A stretch of 64,000 bases of DNA from Amoebidium appalachense. Taxonomy: Eukaryota > Ichthyosporea. Location of the stretch: contig CAVNZM010000013.1 of NCBI GenBank assembly GCA_963693365.1, positions 7,812,001 to 7,876,000 of the forward strand, in the 5' to 3' direction. The position numbers and the translations under genes were made by a program. Numbering within the stretch: the first letter of the stretch is position 1; every line of letters starts with the position of its first letter. Shown one piece after another: positions 28,654-50,535 of the stretch. The notes under the pieces are model-generated. The model did not search any database and was not told the DNA's origin. It saw nothing but the letters and a program-made list of their open reading frames with translations.

Positions 28654-30771
28654 ATGGCCACGGACCTGGGGCAGGCGCCCCCTCCTGTTTTTGTTCCACC
28701 CTCCGACACACCACCACCACCACACACGGCGTGGCCAGCGGGGCCGGCTGAGTTTGGGGCGGAATTGGGGGAACTTTTTACCCCAGATGCGGTATGGCAG
28801 TTAGTCTCCCGTTACCCGTCCCGCAAAGCGTGCGGGCCGGACGGCATCCCTATGGCACTACTTAAGGTACTCATCCCACCCCGACCCGAGAAAGACGAAA
28901 AGCGTGGCCCGCCACCACCACTTACATGTATTCTTAGCGAGTTGTTTAGCTGGTATTCTGATGTCGGTAAAGTGCCCTCGGAGTGGCTAGCCACCTTAGT
29001 GTTTCCCATCAAGAAAACGGTTGCACAGGGTCCCATCCACGAATTTCGCCCTATCACCCTTACGTCCGTTTTTCGCCGATTATTCGAAAGTGGCCTTTTA
29101 CAGGCCTTTTCCCGTAACCCCACCCTTAAGCAGGCTTCCCAGCTGAGCCCTCTTCAGGCGGCGTTTCGGCATCGACACTCATGTTACGCACAAATCCTCA
29201 CTCTACATAATGCAACTCAAAGTGATACCGAGCACCTCGTATTTATCGATTTTAAGAACGTGTACGACACGGTCGACCTCCCTCGCCTGTGGGCCAAGTT
29301 AGCCACTCGCGGTGTCCCATTCCAAATGGGTCGGCTACTGGAAGCTATGTTTACGTTTACACGCGGACGAGCGGTGGTTAATGGGCGGCTATCCCCAGGG
29401 TTTACCCGCACGCGCGGGGTACTTCAAGGGTCCCTGCTAAGTCCTCTTCTTTTCAACCTGTATATTGATGATTTAGCCGACACTCTTTCTGCGGCACAAA
29501 TTGACGGGGGGTTGCCATCCCAGGCTCCTCCCGCCCTCTTTTTTGCCGACGATATTGTGCTTATGTCATCCGATCCTCTCGAACTACGGCAATACATTCG
29601 TGTGGTTGAACATTGGTGCCAGCGCAACGATATGCAGATTAATGTCAAAAAGTGTGCCCTTTTATCAAAATCGATACCGGCATGGGACGACGTTTGTATT
29701 TTCGGCAGTCCCCTCCCTCGCCCAATCGAATACAAGTATTTGGGGATTCCGGTGGACGAATGGGGCATATGTTTCAAACGGATGATCGACCGTCGGGTGG
29801 AGAGTGCAGGCAGGTGTCTTCGGTTATTTCGGGATGTGTATCTTGCTACTCTTTCTCATACTGTCCACCTATACAATCGTCTTAGTATATTTCGCACATA
29901 TATTCGCCCTTTGTCGGAATACGGGTTGCCCTTACTAGCTATGGCACCCCCTGATACTGTTACTAATGTCCTCAAATCATTAGATGATTTCCATTACACA
30001 ACTTGTTGTATGTTTCTCACTGGTCTTTCCACACCTATCCCTAGACGCCTTTTTGATTCTCTCTACGCACTCACACCACCATCACAACGCGTACACGAAT
30101 TAGCCCTTAAATTTCACGAGCACATCACCCGCCTGTCCGCTTGTGCCCCGGACCACCCGCTCTTCCGGCTACACGCATCCCCGCCGGATTCGCCCCTGTA
30201 CCTCTTCCCTTCCCCATCGTCTCTGCCCATTGCCGAGCGCTATGTGGAATGGCTGGCGACCCCCCCGGAGGTACGGCTAGATCATAGTGTGAATATGAAT
30301 AGTTTCAAGTCTATGGCTGATAGATATCTTTTTACTCTACGTGTTGAGTCCCTTCCGGTGTTAGGACCGCACAAACACCAACTACTAGTAGCCTATATGG
30401 CGGATACGGTTAGAGAGTCTCGTTCATACATAGATTCGTTTATTCGTAATGTGGTGTGGTGTAAAAACGCAAAGATGATTATGGCTTGGCGGTGTAATCG
30501 GTTTCTGGTGTCTCCTGCTCGTATGTGTAATATGTGTGGGGGGCGGTTTACTCGCGGCTGCATATCTATCAATAAATGCAACCTGTTAGCTAATGTATTA
30601 GAACCGGAGGTTATTGGCGGTTTTATTCTCTTTTCTTCATCTCTTCCTCAATATATCCGTTTTAAGATGACTATCCTAGATCACCTTATTAATGCTGCAC
30701 AGTATGATATTGTGATCCGGTGCCTTAACTTTCTGTCGGAGCTACCGATGCTAGCATCTGCTTACCCATAA
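28654..30771 (+). CDS. LINE reverse transcriptase (full RT domain), 705 aa, uninterrupted
   Basis: Non-LTR retrotransposon polymerase. Seen in order: KACGPDGIPMALL (RT block 0/1), FRPITLTSVFRRLFES, motif A VFIDFKNVYDTVD, RAVVNGRLSPGFTRTRG, LQGSLLSPLLFNLYIDDLA, catalytic FADD in ALFFADDIVLMSS (F in place of the more usual Y), EYKYLGIPVDEWG, and a C-terminal Cys-rich segment MCNMCGGRFTRGC...NKC near residue 630. The last helix DIVIRCLNFLSEL parallels LINE C. There is no endonuclease domain ahead of the RT: in-frame stops lie just 5' of the ATG, so this is either a 5'-truncated copy or a decayed first half. It is a different lineage from LINE C, sharing the RT blocks and tail arrangement but not close sequence. 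Confidence 0.93.
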   Translation: MATDLGQAPPPVFVPPSDTPPPPHTAWPAGPAEFGAELGELFTPDAVWQLVSRYPSRKACGPDGIPMALLKVLIPPRPEKDEKRGPPPPLTCILSELFSWYSDVGKVPSEWLATLVFPIKKTVAQGPIHEFRPITLTSVFRRLFESGLLQAFSRNPTLKQASQLSPLQAAFRHRHSCYAQILTLHNATQSDTEHLVFIDFKNVYDTVDLPRLWAKLATRGVPFQMGRLLEAMFTFTRGRAVVNGRLSPGFTRTRGVLQGSLLSPLLFNLYIDDLADTLSAAQIDGGLPSQAPPALFFADDIVLMSSDPLELRQYIRVVEHWCQRNDMQINVKKCALLSKSIPAWDDVCIFGSPLPRPIEYKYLGIPVDEWGICFKRMIDRRVESAGRCLRLFRDVYLATLSHTVHLYNRLSIFRTYIRPLSEYGLPLLAMAPPDTVTNVLKSLDDFHYTTCCMFLTGLSTPIPRRLFDSLYALTPPSQRVHELALKFHEHITRLSACAPDHPLFRLHASPPDSPLYLFPSPSSLPIAERYVEWLATPPEVRLDHSVNMNSFKSMADRYLFTLRVESLPVLGPHKHQLLVAYMADTVRESRSYIDSFIRNVVWCKNAKMIMAWRCNRFLVSPARMCNMCGGRFTRGCISINKCNLLANVLEPEVIGGFILFSSSLPQYIRFKMTILDHLINAAQYDIVIRCLNFLSELPMLASAYP

Positions 30772-32458
30772 TATGTAATAGGGGTGTCAGATACTACGAT
30801 GGCGCTCATTGTTGCCTAGCATGTACATATGTCACTGGCTGCATTTGATTGGCTGTGCTGGAAAACGCAGTAGGCCGTCGAATGTGGCTGGGCCTCCGGC
30901 AATGTCCACGCAATAAAAAGTGTGTAAACCCCCTGGGGTCAAGCGAAACTGTGGCCCCATCCTCACACGGATTCCTCAGTGATTCCTCACGTGAGCAGGT
31001 CACGCACGGCCAGGGTGTGGAATTAGTGTCTTGGTAGCTATATAGAGCTGCCTCCTGCCTCAATGGCTCTAATAGAAGTACAGACCATCTTGGGTTGTTA
31101 TCTTCTTTTCTCAATAATGCCTGTTATAGAGCAGTTCGTAGTTGAAAAATAAGCCGACCTGATACAAGTGGGAACATTTACAGGGACCTTAGCTATAGGG
31201 ATACGCTTTTGTGGCCCTATATATATGCATGCACCGTGCTGTGGGGGGTAACTGACCATTGTATTTGCAATTATAAACTTTGCCATCACTATAAATCATT
31301 TTCTGCCTTGCCAATGAGTTTATCATTTCACGGCGTATTCGCATTGCCAGAAAATCTGAAACACAAACCCCTTGGCACCACCATTACTTTGAAAGAAGCT
31401 ACTATGGCATGCCAACTTGTGGGCACCGTGACCGTGCGCGAATTTTCCCGTTATTGCGGTTTGTACCGTGACTTCCCGAGACCGTCGAAAAGTATGCGTT
31501 GGATCCGACAGTCGGCCGCGGACGCGTCGCTCACACCTCGTCGTGCTCAGGTGCTCGAGAAGTTCGTGCCACGTGTCGTCCAGAGCTTGAAAAAATGTAA
31601 GCATTTATGAAAGTTTGTGTCTGCTGCAGCCTGCAAGGCGTGAGTGGCCTTGCAGTGTGCCAGTTATTGGTAACTGAGGTCAAGTTGCTTGTTGGGGACT
31701 TCCAAATCATCCGGGGGGATGTGCTGTTTATTAACGATGTACATGTTCCAAAATCAAGTTGCCACAGTACATCACTGAGCCTCATCAGGAGGGAACAGTA
31801 ATTGCCACAGAAAAGGTTATGGTGTCGTTCCGAGGGACCCTAATATAGACTCGGAGAAAGTTCGGCCTTGCATGTGGGCGATCGTCTGCAAGGATAGCTT
31901 AGAGGGTTTCTTGAAGGGAAGGCTTCACGATAAAAGTGGAAGTGGCTGGCAGTAACTGTTACTTTCTGAGGGGCAGCGCTGTTTAGCTTACCGAAAGACT
32001 GAGGGCGCGCGTACTAGGTTAAGTGCCACTAATAAATTTAGATACATTTAGTATACAACGGATAGCTACGACGTGTTTCACACAGTCTGACAGTCACTGA
32101 CAGTCTGTTCAACGACTTCTCCCGCAGTACAACAACACAACCGCAGTTACAAGTGCTGATTCGTGCATATATCCACTACAGTAGTACATTCATCACATAT
32201 TGGTTATTGTGTCCCACGAGCTTCAAATTGACAACTGATTTTTTCCTAAGTGCCTCAGCAACTTTCCGAACCTTCAAAACCCAGTGGATACCAACAGTTA
32301 CAGCTGCACTCAGGCCACACACAGTAGTTGCCCTCTGGTACTCCACCGAACTCCAGCTGTGGGCACACAGCGACACAGTCACCAACCCCTTCAGGGCCTG
32401 GGGTGTCCAACGGAGACTTTCAATAACATACTCGATAGTTAGATTTTGGATGCCGTAT
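30772..32458. other. Spacer between the LINE and the C2H2-PWWP gene
   Basis: No poly-A tail of the upstream LINE is obvious. One open frame worth noting is listed separately at 31314-31610. The rest shows no gene. Confidence 0.5.
31314..31610 (+). CDS. Hypothetical small ORF (98 aa), unrecognised
   Basis: The plus-strand frame from ATG 31314 has mixed, non-repetitive composition, unlike the microsatellite frames around it (for example VREFSRYCGLYRDFP and SLTPRRAQVLEKFVPRVV). It could be a short protein ending at TGA 31608-31610, or an exon whose donor is the GTAAGC at about 31597. I recognise no domain. It lies between a LINE and the 3' end of a convergent gene and may be a remnant of either. 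Confidence 0.3.
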   Translation: MSLSFHGVFALPENLKHKPLGTTITLKEATMACQLVGTVTVREFSRYCGLYRDFPRPSKSMRWIRQSAADASLTPRRAQVLEKFVPRVVQSLKKCKHL

Positions 32459-44759
<12,301 letters not shown>

Positions 44760-45291
44760 AACATGGTGAGCAAGCACGTCTACGGTAGTCACCAGCTGGC
44801 CATCATCACCCCGTATGTATTGAACACGTGTTTCAATGGCCCACGGCCGCGCGGACAACGGTGTTTGACTAAACCACTCCGGATCTGACTTGACACTACT
44901 GTGACGCACTGTAACTTGTAATATCATGCACACATGCATATGCATGTTGTTATTGTAATAATAACACCAATGTCATATGCATGGCGCGCGCGGCCTGATC
45001 CACGTGTACGCTACCATAGCGTATGTAGATATGTGGACAAAGGCAAAGTTTGGGGTACACACACACATGCAGGATCCGAAGGTGTGTGCAAACTAGGCCT
45101 GGTCATGGTCACATATACTGACCCCGGGCCCCACAAGCTTGCTTGCCGTACATACGCGTTTGATCATGATAATGACTCAGTATTGGGATGCTCATGCCGT
45201 GACCCCACTAATACGTAAGATGCAGCGGCGCGGCCCGGGCGGGTGAACAAGACAATACTTGAGTGTAGGGTACTACATGTGTTGAGCGGCG

Positions 45292-45336
<45 letters not shown>

Positions 45337-45835
45337 CCGCGGCCGGGGCCGGGTCACCACTGCACCACGCGTGCGTGCACCACCACGGGTATGACGGTAC
45401 CACCACAAAAAAGATTAAAGATCCCGGGAGGGGGAGGGGGGGAGGGGAGGGGGGAGGGGGGGGGGGGGGGGGGGGGGGGGGGCGGAGCTGGGGGGAGGGG
45501 GGAAGCTTCCGAAGGCTCGTTAACTTTCGCAAAAGAAGTTTCGCAATAGTTCTCTTTCCTCGGTACAGCTAGCGCTCAGCTGAATACGAAAAATCGGTGT
45601 CACCCTGGCCCGGGACTGAGATATCTGATAATGAACCGAGTTCTACGTACGGTAATGTAACCCCACGGATCTGGCACAGTGAGTTTTGAACTGGTGGGCT
45701 GATTGAACCTGCAGCCCCAGTCCCCGGGGCTGCCTGGGTGCTGTCAAAATATTTGCATTCGAGGCTTTGGGTCATGGCATGCCCCATCAGCCAGTCCGCG
45801 TCATTGTGGGGGTGTGAACCAGTAGCATGCACATA
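44760..45835 (-). CDS. Possible PAS-like exon pair (unconfirmed gene or remnant)
   Basis: Two minus-strand segments look coding. 45835-45667 reads YVHATGSHPHNDADWLMGHA, reminiscent of the IHPHDADYITWHI segment of the nearby bHLH-PAS protein. 44908-44760 contains SDPEWFSQTPLSARPWAIET then RVQYIRGDDGQLVTTVDVLA, like the second half of a PAS fold. With a GTGGGG donor at 45666 and the TACAG acceptor at 44909 they join in phase. No upstream or downstream exons could be placed, so this could be part of a gene, a decayed paralogue or chance. The similarity is short and judged by eye. Confidence 0.3.
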
Positions 45836-46929
45836 CTAAAGCTGGGCAAATTGCAGCGAGTCTGGACCTATGCATATGTGGACTCAACGCGGTAGGTTGT
45901 GCAGAATTAACAAAAAACCAACCACTAGTACCCTCAGCAAGGGTCCAAGGGAACTGAACCGAGAAGAACTGTCTGTGCATTCAACATAACTAGGCTATAC
46001 TGTGCTAAAGTAACGTCTGCACGAATTGTTTTGTGCTGCAACTAGCAGCTACTTAGTTGTGGCCCACACCCAAACGGTCCCATACGTCTATGTATCCTAC
46101 CGCCACCTGGTCCAGTGCAGCTTCTGCAGCAGCTACCAGGCTAGTGGACTATCACTATGGCCTACCGCACCCATATCTCGTCTGGCAAATGGACTCGCCA
46201 GGTACTGCTTACTTTCTCATAGCACGTACGCCTGACTCGTGCAGCTGCATGAGTTTTGCCTAGAGTCCTGTGCGCCCACCACATGTGCTGCCCCTACTTC
46301 AATCCCGGCCTTACCGGGCCCCCCCGCAAGCTCCGAGTCCCACCGGGGCCCCCTCCTTCCCCTTACTCACCCAGTACCCACCAACCCACCCATGCCTCTC
46401 CCTCCCCCCTGCAGTCTCCCCCCCCCCCCCCCCCCCCTGCCCTCTCCCATTTCCACTTGCTCTCAAGTCCACCCGGTCCTGTCATCCAACTCTCTCAAAT
46501 GAATACTGTCAGTCCTTAGTGGAGCTACCCACCGGCGAGGCTGGGGTGAATACCCTGGGACGGTGTGTGCAAATAGTTAGGATTGTAAGGGGTGTGTTAC
46601 TGAGTTTAGCTAATAGTACCGTAGCACCCTAGTTAGAGTACTGTCGGTGCTGGGTGGAAGACGCTGAGTTCCCCACGAGGGCCCCGAGGGGTTCCTTCGG
46701 GAACACTGAAAGGGGATAAAATAAAAAAAGGTGCTTAGTGGAAGACGGTAGATCATGTGAGGACCCCCGGGGACAAAACGGCATAAGAAAAAACCAAATA
46801 TCTCCCTCAGATGGTAAACCTGCTTCTGTCACCGACACTATCATCACCAGCAAACCCTACGTTGCCATTTTGAATCGTGCCACCATAACTGGGATCAAGC
46901 GGTGACTTTTTGCCACGTCCCCCCCCTCC

Positions 46930-46960
<31 letters not shown>

Positions 46961-47233
46961 AAAAAAAAAAAAAAAGAAAGAAAGAAAACCTTTGAATAAA
47001 TAAAATAAAAAATATAATAAAAAATACAATCATTCACACACGTACATGCCCACAGTGCTCACACCGCCATACAACAAATGATCATCAGGTTCTCGCATAA
47101 GTCATGACACTCTGCATGATGCACACTCGCTTTCCATCATAACGCACATACAATCACAGTGACACCTGCATGCTCTGATACTGACGGAGGCATAACACAG
47201 GCCGGACCATCGCGGGCCATTGGGCGACTTTTT
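45836..47233. other. Spacer upstream of the ML-domain gene
   Basis: Contains a plus-strand frame at 46026-46235 with exon-like edges (acceptor CAG at about 46048, donor GTACTG at about 46201) but no recognisable content, a C-run near 46420-46438, and a C-run plus A-run at 46920-46975. No gene is supported. Confidence 0.4.
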
Positions 47234-47839
47234 ATGAAGGGTCTCTTTGTGTTTGTCGGGGCGTGCATCTTCGGCATTCCCCCCAGAGTGTGGGGTCAAA
47301 ATGCCACCATACCGGTCCCCACTGCACCAGGCACAGTGCCTATAAGCCCCCCCACAGTATTTCAGCCTGTCTCCCCAGACTCGTGGTAGGTTTCATGCAG
47401 TAAATTCCTAACCCTTGAAGATATCTGCAAGCGAAAAACTTTGCCAACCCGATTCTCTGAGATTCCCCATAAACTAATAGTATACTTAACTTTGGTGACC
47501 AATGGTATAAGATGTGTTGTTTTCCCTGCCATTTCATATAATTCCATTTTTTGATATACACCCGTCGTGTGTTACCCAACCAATCCGTTCTCCCTATTCT
47601 GCTACATTCCTCTGCCCTTTTCACGCCTATGTACCAAGACTTTGGTGACATACAGCACCACCACGACGCACATATATGCTCCTGCCCTGTAAAAGACATA
47701 ATCTGCAAAGACGCGTGTTGAAATCCCTATCTCGTAAATGTCTCCCCCCCCTCATCCCTCCAGCCCGCCCCCCCCCCCGGCCCCCCCTCCCCCCGCCCCC
47801 CGCCCCCGGGCCCCCCTGTACACCCCCCCCTTCCCCACC

Positions 47840-47870
<31 letters not shown>

Positions 47871-48490
47871 CATCCGCCCCCCAAAACACACTGCGTGCGC
47901 AATAAAAAGCTGCAAAAATAAAAGTGGTAATAATAGTATAGAATCCGTATGAGAGGGGTTTGGTTTTTTTTTGTTTTTTTTTTTTGCGGGGGGGGGGGGG
48001 GGGGGGGAGAGGGAGAGGGAGGGGGGGGGGGGGGGAGGGCGGGGGTGGCAGTGGTGGTGGGAAGGGGGGGGGGGGGGGGAGGAGAATGGACACACTGGTC
48101 ACCCTTCTGCCAGGCCTCATTCACCCCACTGCCCCCCCTAGGCCTGTTTCCCTCTCCCCCCCCCCCCCCCAAACACATCACACACACACACCCGCACCCA
48201 CACACAGACACACACCCGGGCACAATACACACAAGCACGGTTTGGCGCACACACTCCACCTGCACACACCCACATTCAAGCAAGTTACTGAAAAGTAAAA
48301 ATGATATCTGTACCAGAGTTCAGTCAACTTGCCTGACGTGATGTATTGAACTTCCTCATCACAAACAATAGGCCACTCTCTGCTTACTTATATACAGTAG
48401 TGTATACATACCGTCAGCACACCCTCATATGCCTCAAGCATGTGGCCACCCCTCTCCCTCCAACCCCCCCCCCCCCCCCCCCCCCCCCCC

Positions 48491-48524
<34 letters not shown>

Positions 48525-50475
48525 GTGCCACCTCCACCACCCGTGACCTCTGACAGCATATCCAGCTAGCACACCACACAAACAAAATCTTTCAATACTA
48601 ATTGGTTTTTGCTTCCCCCACCCCCCCCCCCCCCCCCCCCCCCCCCCTTACCCATATCCCTCACTACCCCACGGCATCTACCTCCATCCATACCTGACTG
48701 GTGCTGATCCTCCCCCCCCCACCAAACCACCAACCCACCCCACCCCACCCTCCCCTCCCTGCCCCCAATCCTCCCTCCCCCCCCCCCCCCCCCTAAAGGT
48801 ATGGCCGGGGCTGCACCAACCCCACGGACCTTTTCAACGTCACCTCTGCCCTCCCCTCCGGCCCGCTCACAGCCCCTATGGGCTCCATGGCTAAAATGGT
48901 AAACGGGCCCCACCCCATGGTTGCACTAAATAACACAGTGCATGGCCTATATTTATTATGAGATATGAAAGGCTGCTTACAAATATTCTGAAAGAGCGAT
49001 ACTTTTCATGGCAACATGAGAGGTTTGAAGAGTGTTTTGGGCCATCCGATTCCCACCCCCACCCCCCGCCCCCCCTCCCGGTCCTGCCCGTCCTTCATCC
49101 TAAGGAACAAACCTACTCTAACCCCCTTTTATGATGCGAGTAGAGTCATTTATAGCCCCTCCCCCCTCCCCCCCGGGTGCGGGCCTACCTTTCGCTGCTT
49201 TCAACAAGACTTTTCTTTTTGTTCACCTCGTCGTATCATAGTAGTGACTGTCTCAAGTCTCACTGAGGCCCCCCTTAATACTTAGCCACACAGCACAACT
49301 TCCCTCTATTTTTGTTTTTGTTTTGACATGTGTGCCTTACCGTCAATGCATCAGCCATTATATTCTAAAAGGCATCACCACCTGACGCACAGGCAATCGA
49401 TTGCATACCACATACCCCCCTCCCCCCCCCCCAAAGCCCCCCTCTCCCCCCGCCCTCGTTCCCCCCCCCCCCCTCTCTCCCCCTCCCGCCGGGCCTGCTG
49501 GTCCGGCCACCTGCTCTGCCTGCCCTCCCTGCCCTTCCCATTGCCCCTTAAATGCAGACACGATTGGCTACGTCGAACATGTATGAAACTTATTTGTGAC
49601 CTGTTGGTTCTGTACACAGCTGCATTTTTCCTTACCTGCACACGGTTGTTTTTGCTCTTCTTCTCAGCTTCTAGATTTCGTTCAAGTAGAACTCAATAAC
49701 CAGAGGTGAACCCTCCCCCCTCTCCCCGCACACACACACACACACCCATCCCCTCTTCCCAAATCCCCCCCCCCCCCCCCCCCCCCCCAATCCCTTATGT
49801 GCTTGAAGAAGTAGGGCTTTCCTTCCTTGCCCCATTTCTTCCATCACATAGTATGTCCTCATCAAAAGTCCCTCTCTTGCTAAACACAACTCTGCCCTCT
49901 CTCCCCGATTCCTCTCCCTCTCTGTCTTTGCCCCTCCTGCCCTTCTCCGTCAAGCTGTACAATTCACCATGCCGCCCCCGCTTTACCCCCTCTCTCCCCT
50001 CTCCCCTCCTTAAAATTCCCACCACCGAAGGTCTCTGCTACCTTCCTTTCCCATGCTCACATTTCCTGTTTACCCGAAAGCCTGGCATCTTTACTCCCCC
50101 CGGTTATGATATACCATCTAATCCCCCCCCCACCCCCCCTCCCCCCCCCCCCCCCCCAAAAAAAAAAAAAAAAAAAAAAAAGCTAACCGACGTTTCATTT
50201 TACGCATTACGCAAATCACCTGTTGATCTACCAGCCTATGATTTGCCTTTTTGCCCACCCACTGTACGTCACCCACCGAACCATCAGATCCCCTAGCAAC
50301 CACCTGACTTATTCAACCCCCCCCCCCCCCCCCCAAAAAAAAAAAAAAAAAAGAACCGACCACCCTCTCCCTCACATCCATACCCCCCCCTTTTCCTCCC
50401 CCTCCCCCCCCCCCCCCCCCCCGGGCTCCCCCCCATCAAACCCCCCCCCCTCCCCCCCCCCCCCCCCCCCCCCAG

Positions 50476-50535
<60 letters not shown>

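Noticed and set aside
46026-46235. Plus-strand frame with exon-like edges as a 5' exon of the ML gene
   Set aside because: The ML gene already has a good signal-peptide start at 47234, and the segment cannot be linked in a supported way.
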